IMG/VR virus record: IMGVR_UViG_3300042341_001202
Span: 84,228 to 148,227 of that record
Strand: one strand, 5' to 3'
DNA from: a virus
DNA length: 64,000 nt
Below are positions 1 through 8,555 of this stretch, one piece after another (the first letter of the stretch is position 1; each line of letters opens with the position of its first letter). The notes below the pieces were generated by a model that did no database searches, was not told where the DNA came from, and saw nothing but the letters and a program-made list of their open reading frames with translations. Both the position numbers and the translations under genes were made by a program.

Positions 1-333
1 AGGGCTTATGATAATCAGGACCCGTGTCCTGTTCACCCGCTACGCCCTACTCTGGGTCCCAATCCCAGTGCAGGAGAGGCTCAGGCATATGCTGATGCGC
101 TCACGCATTATGAGAAGGTAGCTCTACCCGAACACGAGGTGGCTTATAAGCTATACATAGCTCAATGTGCCGAGTTGGCTGCACCTTTCCAAGATGATCT
201 CGAAGAGTATTATGGCATGAAGGGTCATCCCAAAGCAGAGCTGCTCTACTGGAAGAGCTATGAGCGTGGTCACTACGCGGGCTTCAGTCAGATTGCCAGC
301 GCCTACAGTGACCTTGTGGAACTTGTGAAGTGA
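1..333 (+). CDS. Hypothetical protein, 5'-truncated by window edge
   Basis: The reading frame is open from the first base to the TGA at 331-333, giving at least 110 residues. A GTG at 139 could serve as a start, but the frame upstream is also open, so the gene most likely begins outside the window. The visible protein is Pro- and Tyr-rich at first, then a mixed alpha-helical stretch with YYGMKGHPKAELLYWKSYE. I do not recognise a family. The next small gene follows directly downstream on the same strand. Confidence 0.6.
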   Translation, partial: RAYDNQDPCPVHPLRPTLGPNPSAGEAQAYADALTHYEKVALPEHEVAYKLYIAQCAELAAPFQDDLEEYYGMKGHPKAELLYWKSYERGHYAGFSQIASAYSDLVELVK

Positions 334-364
334 GAGAAAGCTGCTGTTGCCCCAGCCTGTCACT

Positions 365-520
365 GTGCAGAGTAACCGACAACAGTTGGATGCTCAAATA
401 GAGTGGTGCCAGCAGAATCTGCCACGCTATACCTGGCGATGTTATGTCACTCATTTTTGGTTTGACAGTCAAGAAACTGCTACCCATTTTGCCTTGATAT
501 GGAGCACAAACGATGGTTGA
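365..520 (+). CDS. Small W/F-motif protein, dispersed member of a phage paralogue family
   Basis: Short frame of 51 residues from GTG 365; the true start is uncertain, and upstream TTG or CTG codons in the same frame are possible. The C-terminus has aromatic-FWF, then ATHFALIWS. This matches the endings of four tandem small genes at 49.1-50.3 kb (FWFLTEDDAVKFSLVW and variants), so I place it in that family. Function is unknown. Its stop overlaps the ATG of the RNA methyltransferase at 513, suggesting translational coupling. Confidence 0.5.
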   Translation: MQSNRQQLDAQIEWCQQNLPRYTWRCYVTHFWFDSQETATHFALIWSTNDG

Positions 521-1142
521 CGTTCGACTGCTGCGTGATGCTGCTATTGCAGAGAGCAACAACGGCTTCAACGTGCATGATGAGCTAAAAACTCTCACAG
601 TTGAAGAGCTCAAGAATGTAACCCAAGCTAGCCTCAAAAATTTTGAAGTTCTGTGCCTCAACGTGCTGGGCGACTTGAACATTAGCACCATTATCAGAAG
701 CAGTCACCTTTTTGGGGCTCGTAAGGTGCATGTGTTTGGTCGCCGACGCACTGACAACAGAGGCCTAGTGGGAGCTCAAAATTACACCCAAGTGGACCGG
801 GTACAAGGACTCCTAGAGGATGGGGTTACTATCGATCCTGATGCCTTTTGGCGTTATGTGGACCAGGAGAGGCTCTATCCTGTTTTTGTTGAGCAGGGAG
901 GCACCAATGTTTATGAGTTTGATTGGAATGAGAGCCTACTAGATGCCAACAGCCTTGGTCGAACCATGTGCTTGATCATGGGCACTGAGAACAGCGGCAT
1001 TCCACAAAGCATTCTCAAGGATGTTGACATGGTAGACCAAGCTGTGAGCATTCCTCAAACCGGCGTCATCCGAAGCCATAATGTAAGCATGGCTTTTGCT
1101 GTTGTGTGCGGTCAGATGGTTAGCGCACTTAAATGGTATTGA
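513..1142 (+). CDS. SpoU/TrmH-type RNA 2'-O-methyltransferase
   Basis: A 209-residue protein with the three SPOUT-knot signatures of the SpoU family. Motif 1 is around residues 49-68 (NVLGDLNISTIIRSSHLFGA). Motif 2 is GTENSGIP at about 157-164. Motif 3 is SIPQTGVIRSHNVSMAFAV at about 178-196. The family transfers methyl from AdoMet to ribose 2'-OH in tRNA or rRNA, using the trefoil knot as cofactor site. The N-terminal 45 residues are non-canonical. The phage target is unknown; modification of host tRNA or rRNA is inferred. The ATG overlaps the preceding small gene by 8 nt. Confidence 0.85.
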   Translation: MVDVRLLRDAAIAESNNGFNVHDELKTLTVEELKNVTQASLKNFEVLCLNVLGDLNISTIIRSSHLFGARKVHVFGRRRTDNRGLVGAQNYTQVDRVQGLLEDGVTIDPDAFWRYVDQERLYPVFVEQGGTNVYEFDWNESLLDANSLGRTMCLIMGTENSGIPQSILKDVDMVDQAVSIPQTGVIRSHNVSMAFAVVCGQMVSALKWY

Positions 1143-1145
1143 CGT

Positions 1146-1212
1146 AGCGAAGATATTTCGCTATAAATGAATTGAGCGTTGTGCTCGATCTTGTGAAAGT
1201 GGTTTTCACAAG
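1146..1212 (+). promoter_or_regulatory. Late-type promoter element and structured leader upstream of the 1252 gene
   Basis: TATAAATG at 1162-1169 is one base off the T4 late promoter octamer TATAAATA. It is flanked by a 6-bp hairpin (1146-1151 with 1157-1162) and followed by a perfect 9-bp hairpin, CTTGTGAAA (1190-1198) with TTTCACAAG (1204-1212). No U-run follows either hairpin, so they look like leader structure rather than terminators. The downstream gene has a good Shine-Dalgarno AGGAGA before ATG 1252. Confidence 0.45.
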
Positions 1213-1251
1213 TTAACTCCAAAAAATGCTGCGGCATAGGAGAAGACTAAA

Positions 1252-1446
1252 ATGGCTCGTAATTTTGATATCGCTCAGCGTGCTTTTGATAACCGTTTTG
1301 TTGTCTGGGCAGAAATTGATCACCCCGAAGCAGACCGTGATTGGTACCTGAAGAACGGACTTGCAGTACCCCAGCAGTGGGTGGCTGTAGCTGTTACTCA
1401 TACCAAGGAGGCTGCTATCCGCGCCACCAAACAGGTTAAGATTTAA
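1252..1446 (+). CDS. Hypothetical small protein (64 aa)
   Basis: ATG 1252 is preceded by a strong AGGAGA ribosome site. The 64-residue product is soluble and compact, beginning MARNFDIAQRAFDNRFVVWA and ending in a basic ATKQVKI. No family is recognised. It stands alone between a late-type promoter with leader hairpins and a clear intrinsic terminator, which suggests a monocistronic, probably abundant transcript. Confidence 0.7.
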   Translation: MARNFDIAQRAFDNRFVVWAEIDHPEADRDWYLKNGLAVPQQWVAVAVTHTKEAAIRATKQVKI

Positions 1447-1476
1447 CCTCAAAAACAAAAAACTTGGATACTACCT

Positions 1477-1508
1477 GAGCTGGGAATTATTTTCCCAGCT
1501 CTTTTTTT
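1477..1508 (+). terminator. Intrinsic terminator
   Basis: A perfect 10-bp stem, GAGCTGGGAA (1477-1486) with TTCCCAGCTC (1492-1501), has a 5-nt loop and is followed by seven T residues. It lies 30 bp after the 1252 gene. Its stem overlaps the last codons of the convergent minus-strand gene, so it may act on both strands. Confidence 0.85.
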
Positions 1509-1873
1509 CTGATGGCTTGATCAAACAGCTCTAGTATCTGTTGTTTTGTTTGAGGTTCAATTTGCTGGCAACGGGTGATTTCCGCATCAGGAAAATACTG
1601 CAAGATTTCAGTCACAGCTTGATTTTCTGACTCGGCAACAATAAACGAAGCCAACTCCACATCTTGAATATAATTTTGGTTGATTTCATCTAGCAGTGAT
1701 TGGTTCTTGGTTTGAAACGCATCAGCTACCAATTCCTCAGTTACAGTCAATGAGCTCTTGCAGGATGTTCTTTTTTTATACATGTGGCCCTGTTGTAAGG
1801 GATACCAGACCCAAGGAGTAGTAACTTCCTCTTCTTGCCATGTTCGCCAACTTATGTAGTGGATGCTGTTCAT
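1487..1873 (-). CDS. Hypothetical protein
   Basis: Minus-strand frame. I prefer the ATG at 1873 (MNSIHYISWRTWQEEE), giving 128 residues; a TTG at 1936 would add 21. The N-terminal part is aromatic and has YKKRTSCKSS. The C-terminal half is acidic and helical, ending LELFDQAIRKKELGK. No family is recognised. It converges on the 1252 gene, and its 3' end is inside the terminator hairpin. Confidence 0.6.
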   Translation of the reverse strand: MNSIHYISWRTWQEEEVTTPWVWYPLQQGHMYKKRTSCKSSLTVTEELVADAFQTKNQSLLDEINQNYIQDVELASFIVAESENQAVTEILQYFPDAEITRCQQIEPQTKQQILELFDQAIRKKELGK

Positions 1874-2013
1874 AATAGGTTGAAGCCTTAAATCATCTTC
1901 TGAGATGAGTCTACTGGACTCCCTGGAGCTATGCAAAAATAACTGTCAATGCTTTCATATTACACTTAATGGTGTTGAGGAAAAAGGCTATCAGGATGGT
2001 ACATAACGACTTG

Positions 2014-2021
2014 CCTAAATA
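2014..2021 (+). promoter_or_regulatory. Late-type promoter element directly before the IF-1 gene
   Basis: CCTAAATA matches six of eight positions of the T4 late octamer TATAAATA. Its last base is 7 nt before the ATG at 2028, so a transcript starting at the usual distance would begin within a base or two of the start codon. No Shine-Dalgarno is visible between the element and the ATG. Confidence 0.45.
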
Positions 2022-2027
2022 CCTTAT

Positions 2028-2276
2028 ATGAGCAAAGAAGATTACATCACAGTCAACGGCACAGTTATTGAAGTTTGTCCCAACAGTCTGTTCAGAGTAC
2101 AATTGGAAAACGGACTTACAATACTAGCTCACTTGGCTGGCAAATTGAGAATCAACAACATCAATGTCCATCATCTTGATCATGTGACCGTAGAGCTAAG
2201 CGCATATGATTTGACGAAAGGACGCATTGTCTACCGACAAAAGCGCCCTCCTCGGAATTCCAACGCTACTCATTGA
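2028..2276 (+). CDS. infA: Translation initiation factor IF-1 homologue
   Basis: An 82-residue protein that aligns along its length with bacterial IF-1, an S1/OB-fold factor binding the 30S A site. It opens [20 protein letters not shown], then [40 protein letters not shown], all at the expected spacing. It has about 12 extra residues at the C-terminus ([12 protein letters not shown]). IF-1 is normally chromosomal; here it sits among phage genes on its own promoter element. It could bias host ribosomes toward phage messages. Recognition is by eye but strong. Confidence 0.9.
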   Translation: MSKEDYITVNGTVIEVCPNSLFRVQLENGLTILAHLAGKLRINNINVHHLDHVTVELSAYDLTKGRIVYRQKRPPRNSNATH

Positions 2277-3444
2277 CCTCAGTTGAGTCCAGTGTAGCCT
2301 CATTATCGTTCAGGACTACTGCCACATCATTGTCTGTATTTTGAAGGTTGGGCACTAAGACAACAGTTTCTGTTGATTTTTCCACATTGCTGTCAAACCA
2401 ATCTTGGATAATCTTAAGGTTGTTTTTTAGTCTGCCATCATTTGAATTGTGTTCAACCGCCTTGGAAGCGTAATCTAAGCTTTCTGTTCTTAACCCCAAA
2501 TTCCAAGCACTTATGCTGGCAAGATCATGTGGTAACCAACTCCATGAGTCTTCGTTACAAGTGTAGTCCATTGGATGTTGAGTGATCTCTAGGGCTTTTA
2601 CAGCATGTTTGTAGCATTCACCCCAATTGGCTTTTGTATAATAATATCGAGCTAGCTCAACCAATGGCTCTCTATGATTTGGAGTTTCCATAGTAGCCAT
2701 CTTCAACCAGAACTCTTTGTTTTCATCATCCACTGATGCCAAGTTTTGCATTGCAAATCCTCGCTCTACATTCCAGCAAGGCATTGTCAAGAACTCTTTG
2801 TAAGTTTTGATGCAATCTTCCTTCATACCTCGATACATATATTCTCTGCCCAGATAAGCTCGCATGCGTGCATCGTGAGGATATTCTCTCACTGCTTCCT
2901 GAAGCAATGGTAGATCGCCGTTTTTGTTTTTGAATTCAGGGTAGTGGAGGATACGCAGCTCGGGGCAACTGGTTTGAACTTCAGGCACACGGCTGCATAA
3001 CCCTTCGTGAGTCGCACCTACCCATCGAAAACCTCGTCGCGCATGGATGCGATCTCCATTCCAGATGCGGCCAGGCACACCAGGTGACAACCAATTCCAA
3101 ATATATGTATATCTAAGTCTAGTGGTTTCTGGTGTCCATGACTTTTCCAACAGTTCTCGCCAGCCGTTATCAAGACGTTCATCCATATGAAGACAAATGC
3201 ATACATCACAATCAGCTGGTAACAAACTCATTGCGATATTATATGCATCATCAAAACGCCAAGGACTGATCAATGTATCATATACAGAAACTTTATTCTC
3301 TTGTAAAATTTGTTTTGTATCATCTGTGCTGCCTGTATCTATTACTACTCGGTAATCAGCATCTGCACATGACAGGGCCCAAGCAGCAGCATTTTTGTTC
3401 TCGTTCAATGCCGGAGCATAGACGCCTATTTTCAATTTTGTCAT
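2266..3444 (-). CDS. Family 2 glycosyltransferase with C-terminal TPR-like helices
   Basis: A 392-residue protein. The N-terminal GT-A domain (about 1-150) has [11 protein letters not shown], the nucleotide-site DTGSTDDT, and an HMDERLD element in place of DxD. The C-terminal half holds helical repeats, as in GT2 enzymes fused to TPRs. It is a paralogue of the next gene upstream (3441-4505), with the same order of motifs, and overlaps it by 4 nt. It is the last gene of a minus-strand surface-glycan operon and ends overlapping the IF-1 gene tail. Sugar and acceptor are unknown; virion-protein or host-envelope glycosylation is inferred. Confidence 0.75.
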   Translation of the reverse strand: MTKLKIGVYAPALNENKNAAAWALSCADADYRVVIDTGSTDDTKQILQENKVSVYDTLISPWRFDDAYNIAMSLLPADCDVCICLHMDERLDNGWRELLEKSWTPETTRLRYTYIWNWLSPGVPGRIWNGDRIHARRGFRWVGATHEGLCSRVPEVQTSCPELRILHYPEFKNKNGDLPLLQEAVREYPHDARMRAYLGREYMYRGMKEDCIKTYKEFLTMPCWNVERGFAMQNLASVDDENKEFWLKMATMETPNHREPLVELARYYYTKANWGECYKHAVKALEITQHPMDYTCNEDSWSWLPHDLASISAWNLGLRTESLDYASKAVEHNSNDGRLKNNLKIIQDWFDSNVEKSTETVVLVPNLQNTDNDVAVVLNDNEATLDSTEVNE

Positions 3445-4505
3445 CCTTTGTTCTCCAGGACAGATTTCACAAACTCATAATTGGATTTGATGCGGCCATC
3501 TTCTGGCTCAAGACGTGCAGCTTCTTCAAACATTCTGAGGCTTTCGTCCTTTAGGCCGAGGTTCCAAGCACCTAATCCGCATAGATCATACATTCTTCCT
3601 CCCCAAGCGTGCGAATAATCAAGATAGCTGTTGCTCTTGTGAGCACATTTCAAACCTTCTTTAGCAGCCGCATAGAGATTGGGCCAATCAGCATTGTTGT
3701 AGTAATATTCGGCTAGATTTAACCAAACTTCTCGTCGTGTGGGACTTTCAACAGAACTTAGTCTCAGCCACTTCAATTCTTCATGGGGTAGACATTTGGC
3801 TAACCACTTCATAGCCTCGCTCCGTTCATCAGCCCAACCACTTTCAGGCATGGCAAGATACTTTTGGAAATGTTCAGCAGCATTTTCAGGCTGATTATAC
3901 CAAGCATACTCTCTTGCCAACCAATAGCACAATTGACTGTCACGTGGCATCTCTTTGTAGCTTGTTTCCAGCAAGGGTAGATATTGGCCACGACTTTTGC
4001 TAGGATCTTGTTTGTGCCACATAACAACACTGGGGGCTACGACGGTTTTTTCATCACCAATGGGAAAAATAGTTTCATGCACTGCACGCTTCCATCGATA
4101 ACCAAATCTACTATGCAGCTTGTCTGCAAGGAATTGACTAAGTGGTTGGTCATTGGCATCAAAGTTGTGAACATAATGATAGCGCAGTCTTGTTGTGCCA
4201 GGTAACCAATGTTTTTCCAGCTCTTCTCGCCAACCGGGGGCCATCATCTCATCCATGTCCATAGAGATACAGACATCAACATCTTCTGGAACCAATGCTA
4301 GTGCCATGTTGCGTGCATCATCAAACCTCCAAGGTTTGATTTTAATAACACTTACTTGTACACCACGTTCTCGCAATGCCTCCACAGTGCCATCTGTGCT
4401 GCCAGTGTCAGCTACGACTAGATAGTCAGCTTCTTTGACACTGTCACACCAACGCTCTACAAAATGTCTTTCGTTAAGGGAGATAGTATATACAGCTAGT
4501 TTCAT
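3441..4505 (-). CDS. Family 2 glycosyltransferase with TPR-like C-terminus (paralogue)
   Basis: A 354-residue protein. The GT-A motifs are YTISLNERHFV at the N-terminus, ADTGSTDGT around residues 34-42, and SMDMDEMM as the metal-site equivalent. The C-terminal part contains helical repeats such as AEHFQKYLAMP and NLAEYYYNNADWPNLY. It shares fold order and many positions with the 2266-3444 gene, so the two arose by duplication. Starts and stops overlap by 4 nt on both sides, indicating tight coupling within the operon. Confidence 0.75.
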   Translation of the reverse strand: MKLAVYTISLNERHFVERWCDSVKEADYLVVADTGSTDGTVEALRERGVQVSVIKIKPWRFDDARNMALALVPEDVDVCISMDMDEMMAPGWREELEKHWLPGTTRLRYHYVHNFDANDQPLSQFLADKLHSRFGYRWKRAVHETIFPIGDEKTVVAPSVVMWHKQDPSKSRGQYLPLLETSYKEMPRDSQLCYWLAREYAWYNQPENAAEHFQKYLAMPESGWADERSEAMKWLAKCLPHEELKWLRLSSVESPTRREVWLNLAEYYYNNADWPNLYAAAKEGLKCAHKSNSYLDYSHAWGGRMYDLCGLGAWNLGLKDESLRMFEEAARLEPEDGRIKSNYEFVKSVLENKG

Positions 4506-5245
4506 GTAATCACCTTTGGCAAAGAATCAGGATCAGAAATATATGGAGTATACCACCATCCTGTATATCTACGTTGTACCACATTTAACGGCAAATCTGC
4601 AAAACAGACTTCAATATTATGGTGTTTTAAATGGGTATCAAACGCTTTGTGAGGATGAAAGTCTTTGTCTGAGAAGCAGGAAAATCTTTTGCCTGCTTGA
4701 TTTGCTGTGCTGCTGTTGCCTATAAACCAAAAATCGCAAGGACTGCCACACCCAAATTTACGTTGAACCAGAAGTTGGTTGTAATCAAAACACCACTGAG
4801 GCAAGGAGTTTTGATAGATGACATCAGCTCGGCTTACAATGACAAAATCGTATTTTTGAGAAAAACAGCTTGCCATCTCAACAACTCTTTCTTGTGCCCA
4901 TAAATTGGCCCACATTGCTAGAGGATAATCTTCAACAGAGCCAATATTTGATTTCAACTGTGCAAGTGAGTTTGAAAAACACTGGGAATCCAAGCTAAAT
5001 GTCTCAGATTGTAAAGGACATAAGCTTGATAACATTGAAAAATCCTGGTGTGTTGGAAAACCACCAGGATTTTTATGTGTGTATCGTGGATGGTTTGAAT
5101 CTGCAGGATACATTCCCAAGGACGATGCATCGTAAACACAGGCAAACAGGTCTATGTTCAAACAGCTAAACAAATGAGTTCGCAAGCTAGCTGCAACATT
5201 GTTGAAATGTCGATAAGGGCCATACAGGCACAGTGCTAGTTTCAT
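4502..5245 (-). CDS. Putative glycosyltransferase-like protein (LCLYGPYRHF type)
   Basis: The start is chosen at ATG 5245, which shares one base with the TAA of the upstream gene (TAATG); 247 residues. The N-terminus MKLALCLYGPYRHF and an internal DFVIVSRADVIYQ match the layout of the 6419-7087 protein (LCFSGLPRFVR ... DVIIRARFDWF). Both belong to a family I associate with viral and bacterial surface-glycan loci of uncertain activity. The R(A/F)D element may be the metal-binding motif of a GT-A-like fold. This is inference from context. Confidence 0.55.
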   Translation of the reverse strand: MKLALCLYGPYRHFNNVAASLRTHLFSCLNIDLFACVYDASSLGMYPADSNHPRYTHKNPGGFPTHQDFSMLSSLCPLQSETFSLDSQCFSNSLAQLKSNIGSVEDYPLAMWANLWAQERVVEMASCFSQKYDFVIVSRADVIYQNSLPQWCFDYNQLLVQRKFGCGSPCDFWFIGNSSTANQAGKRFSCFSDKDFHPHKAFDTHLKHHNIEVCFADLPLNVVQRRYTGWWYTPYISDPDSLPKVIT

Positions 5246-5952
5246 TATACTACCTTGATCCAAGGAGTGTATTTTTGAATATCATGTTGCTCATAAGTGA
5301 ACTGACTGTTTCGAGTAGTGTGATAGTAGATTTTTTTATGAGTTAGCAGTTCGCCAACGCTGTGAATGAAGTTGAAAACACTGCTATCAATGAGGTGTAT
5401 CTCTTGTGCATTTTCAATTACACGTATCCAGGAAAGAAGATTTGATGTAACATTATGTGAGACTTTTACAATACGTACATCGTGAGCACTTTCATCTACC
5501 CATTTCAAAGGCACCCTTCCACCAATGCTGGGCTCGTCATGGACTAATCTATACGGGGTAGAGTCTCCCACAACCATATCATACACTGCGTCAACATCAG
5601 GAATACATTGTGGTAATTTGAATTGGGAGAATCGGTATTCATAAGGTAAGCCAAATTGCTCATAGTACCACCTGTACCACCGTGCACTTGTGGGTCGATG
5701 CATATACACATCAGCTTCGATTATAGGTATGCCAAAACAATCTAAGCTGTTTTCAACAGTCTCACTAATACCGTCTATTTTTAGTAGTTTTACTTTGGGA
5801 TTGTCTTGATATAAACAGGAAACTGTGGGCCAGTTGTGAGGTTTCACAGGCACAAATACCTGATCGTATATTTCTGAGAAATAGTTGACTAAGCCATTAC
5901 AAATGAAATAATCACCCAATCCCAGTTGGTGTGCTACTATTACTTCTTTCAT
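5245..5952 (-). CDS. Putative glycosyltransferase, GT-B/GT9-like
   Basis: A 235-residue protein starting MKEVIVAHQLGLGDYFICNG, a Gly-rich N-terminal turn typical of heptosyltransferase-like GT-B folds. Near the end, EIHLIDSSVFNFIHSV resembles the conserved nucleotide-binding serine region of GT9-like enzymes. The protein is short for the family. It overlaps both neighbours by 1-4 nt in the glycan operon. Donor and acceptor cannot be told from sequence. Confidence 0.55.
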   Translation of the reverse strand: MKEVIVAHQLGLGDYFICNGLVNYFSEIYDQVFVPVKPHNWPTVSCLYQDNPKVKLLKIDGISETVENSLDCFGIPIIEADVYMHRPTSARWYRWYYEQFGLPYEYRFSQFKLPQCIPDVDAVYDMVVGDSTPYRLVHDEPSIGGRVPLKWVDESAHDVRIVKVSHNVTSNLLSWIRVIENAQEIHLIDSSVFNFIHSVGELLTHKKIYYHTTRNSQFTYEQHDIQKYTPWIKVV

Positions 5953-6422
5953 TGTGCACCTACAGGATGCAACAGGCTTATCCAGTCAGAGCATATTCCA
6001 AACGCATCCCAGCTCAAGCATTCAGCTAATTTATCAAGTGGGGTGTGCCATTCAGGCATTACTGCTATACTATTTGAGAACAATGGTTTGTTTGGTGATG
6101 TCCACCAGTAATTTTGGCTTGTTAATACACGCTCATCATTTTCATGCCAAAAATAGTTCAACATTGGGTGCAAGTGGTGTAACTGGCTCAACTCTTGGCA
6201 AGCTTTTGCATTCTTAGCGTGAATCCATAAGTTTTGCTGTGTTAGGAAATCAGTTGTTACTCTAATTGATGGAGCATCATGCCCCAACATCCAGCCGTCT
6301 GTGTACCAAACATCAATTTCCACGTCAATTCCCAACTCCAAACAAGTGTGGATTGATTGGGGAGTGTTTTCAGCTTTGGGATCAGGACCATACAAAAGTC
6401 CTCGATGTGCAATCAATCTCAT
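5949..6422 (-). CDS. Glycerophosphodiester phosphodiesterase-like protein
   Basis: A 157-residue protein with the GDPD core in order: AHRG at residues 5-8, ENTPQSI at about 18-24, GIDVEIDVW with the paired acidic metal ligands, then LGHD. These are the residues that bind metal and substrate in GDPD TIM-barrel enzymes. It is much shorter than the usual 230-300 residues, so the barrel is reduced. In a glycan operon it may cleave or transfer a phosphodiester on a surface polymer; that role is inferred. Confidence 0.75.
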   Translation of the reverse strand: MRLIAHRGLLYGPDPKAENTPQSIHTCLELGIDVEIDVWYTDGWMLGHDAPSIRVTTDFLTQQNLWIHAKNAKACQELSQLHHLHPMLNYFWHENDERVLTSQNYWWTSPNKPLFSNSIAVMPEWHTPLDKLAECLSWDAFGICSDWISLLHPVGAQ

Positions 6423-7087
6423 GGTATAATTCCTGTTGGTCTTACTATTCCGTTATGCCAGTTGTGTTCTTTGACTGGTATGTTGTGTAACAAAAGATGG
6501 CTTTTCAAAAACAACTCGCCACAAAAATCCACCTTGTAGTCTTGATAGAGTGTAGGAAGCCAATCCACTAGTTGTGCGTAAGTTTTCATAGTTGTACTGC
6601 TGCCATATGCAAATTGGTCACTTATGCCCAGATACTCTTGGTCCAAGAACTGGAATCGATGCCCAGATAATCCCGGTGTATGGGCTACATTTACTGCGTT
6701 GTTCAATTCCAGCTCCACAGTTTGAAGGAACCAATCAAATCTTGCACGGATAATCACGTCATACTCAAACCCAAAATTAGTTTGATAGTCAAGCGCCAAG
6801 CCAATGGCTTTTTGAATTCCAGTATATTGTGCAAGTTGATTTTGTGGTATAGTACGGTATGCCCAAATGCGGTCTGTGTACAGGCTTACATCATATTTTT
6901 TAGGTTGTTCCCAGGACAGGATTTTGGGTTGATATAAGCTCCAAAAATTATTGGGGTCAAAATCTAGATTTTGCCAAGTGTGAATGAATACGTCAGGTTG
7001 ATATACGTCTAATAGACATCGTTTCCAGTAACGATGCGTTTCCCTTACAAATCTTGGTAAACCTGAAAAACAAAGTGCCACACGCAC
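6419..7087 (-). CDS. Putative glycosyltransferase-like protein (LCFSGLPRF type)
   Basis: A 222-residue protein opening MRVALCFSGLPRFVR, followed by YQPDVFIHTWQ and YDVIIRARFDWF. This is the pattern of a family found in virus and bacterial polysaccharide loci, and it pairs with the 4502-5245 gene. The RARFD element is a candidate metal or sugar-nucleotide site. ATGA overlap with the GDPD-like gene indicates coupled translation. Enzymatic role is inferred from context only. Confidence 0.5.
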   Translation of the reverse strand: MRVALCFSGLPRFVRETHRYWKRCLLDVYQPDVFIHTWQNLDFDPNNFWSLYQPKILSWEQPKKYDVSLYTDRIWAYRTIPQNQLAQYTGIQKAIGLALDYQTNFGFEYDVIIRARFDWFLQTVELELNNAVNVAHTPGLSGHRFQFLDQEYLGISDQFAYGSSTTMKTYAQLVDWLPTLYQDYKVDFCGELFLKSHLLLHNIPVKEHNWHNGIVRPTGIIP

Positions 7088-7417
7088 CTAGTCACCCAAG
7101 GTCAAGAGTTGTTTGTCATTCATACTGGGAACCTTGACACAAATAATACTTGTGTCCTCAAGAAACTCAGGATTGGTGATTTCCCAAGGATACAGAATAA
7201 AAATATCTCCAGAGCTGAGCTCAGTGTCTTGAATTCTCATTCTCCCGCTGGTAATGAGATTGATCTCAGTAACTTTTGTGTGAAAGTGCGGATCAGGAGG
7301 ATCACTGGATTTGTGTGTGCGAAAACCAACTTCAAAGTCTTTTGTGGGCCAAGCAGTGGGCTCAAAATCGCCCACAAACCATCCTCGTAGCATATTGTTG
7401 TGTTTCAACAACTTCAT
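7088..7417 (-). CDS. Cupin-fold protein
   Basis: A 109-residue protein. Cupin motif 1 reads PHFHTKVTEINLITSGRM, with H-x-H, a downstream Glu and Gly as metal-binding positions. Motif 2 is represented by SGDIFILYPWEITN, where the usual His is replaced. Single-domain cupins in glycan loci are often sugar isomerases or binding proteins. With an incomplete second metal motif, a catalytic role is uncertain. It lies between the sugar nucleotidyltransferase and a glycosyltransferase-like gene. Confidence 0.7.
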   Translation of the reverse strand: MKLLKHNNMLRGWFVGDFEPTAWPTKDFEVGFRTHKSSDPPDPHFHTKVTEINLITSGRMRIQDTELSSGDIFILYPWEITNPEFLEDTSIICVKVPSMNDKQLLTLGD

Positions 7418-8514
7418 AGACCAAATGACTCCCAGTTCACAATTCCAAACCCTTGATCAGTTAATACATTTACAGCCAGTGCTCTATTACTGTCAGCTTC
7501 ACTAAGCTTGTCATTTACAATTACTCTTGTACCACTTGTAACACCCATCAACAGTTGATCATACGCTATACCAATACTCTCAAGCTGTGCAACTGTGGCA
7601 GCTCTAGTACTTTCTTTTCTGGCTGTAACAAGTATAATAGTGTGCCCTTGGCTATCCCATTGGTTGAACTTTTCTCGTACACCGTGTAGTATTTTTGGCT
7701 CAACTCGCAATGCCTCACTTATGGAATGCTGATGTTGAATAAGGGTGCCGTCAATGTCGCAAAAAATTGTTTTGGGCTTGCTGCTGTAAAACTCCTTCAC
7801 CTTACCCAAATACCGTGCCACATCTTCTGGAGTGCCCAACGGAATATAAATGTTTGGAGCAACAAAATATGGGAAAATGCTTGAGCCTTGTTGAATGAGA
7901 TAGTTGTAAGTTTCGCTTATGTAACACTCAGGCCGGCCGTGAAATGTAAATTCTGACAGGAGTTTTTCTGCACTTTCTACAAAATCACAGCCGCGTTTCC
8001 AATAGTGAAAACCAATTAGTGCATCATCTGAGATGGGATTTTTCTCCACAACCTGTACTACTCGACTGTTTTTGATCTCAGCAAAGCTGTTCTTGGGATC
8101 CCTTTCTTTGTGAAGCACAACTGCCCCATCAACTCCGGTATCGCTTGTAAATTTTAAAAACTCTCGAGGATCCCAATTGATGATTTGATCGCAATTATAA
8201 ATCACTAGCGGCTCATTGTTGTTGATAAACTCTCGAGCACACAATGCTGTTTGGCTGGCACCATTTGTGACACGATCTATTTCAATTATCTCACATTCAG
8301 GGCGTAGTTGCTTCAATAGACTGTTCAGCTGGTGTGAATATGCTGGGTTCTCATATTTGCGTGTTACAAAAATAAATTTTCCATCAACATCAAAGCTTTT
8401 GATGCTATGCTCAATCAGTGTGCGAGAGTTAACCTCAATAAGCGGTTTAGGCTCTTGTATCCCAATGTTGGAAAATCTAGAGCCCAACCCTGCCATTGGT
8501 ATGAGAATATTCAT
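7414..8514 (-). CDS. Sugar nucleotidyltransferase / HAD phosphatase fusion
   Basis: A 366-residue, two-domain protein. Residues 1 to about 235 form an NTP-transferase fold: MNILIPMAGLGSRF with the Gly-rich nucleotide loop, then EPKPLIEV, and YNCDQI as the metal-binding Asp. Residues about 245-366 are HAD-like: IFCDIDGTLI with the catalytic Asp pair, LVTARKES as the Thr/Ser motif, and VIVNDK near the end. Together they could make an NDP-activated sugar and remove a phosphate in the same pathway. It is the first gene of the glycan operon, with a TAAGGA ribosome site. Confidence 0.8.
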   Translation of the reverse strand: MNILIPMAGLGSRFSNIGIQEPKPLIEVNSRTLIEHSIKSFDVDGKFIFVTRKYENPAYSHQLNSLLKQLRPECEIIEIDRVTNGASQTALCAREFINNNEPLVIYNCDQIINWDPREFLKFTSDTGVDGAVVLHKERDPKNSFAEIKNSRVVQVVEKNPISDDALIGFHYWKRGCDFVESAEKLLSEFTFHGRPECYISETYNYLIQQGSSIFPYFVAPNIYIPLGTPEDVARYLGKVKEFYSSKPKTIFCDIDGTLIQHQHSISEALRVEPKILHGVREKFNQWDSQGHTIILVTARKESTRAATVAQLESIGIAYDQLLMGVTSGTRVIVNDKLSEADSNRALAVNVLTDQGFGIVNWESFGL

Positions 8515-8555
8515 GACTGATCCTTATCTACAAAATAAATTGTAGTGGATGTCAG

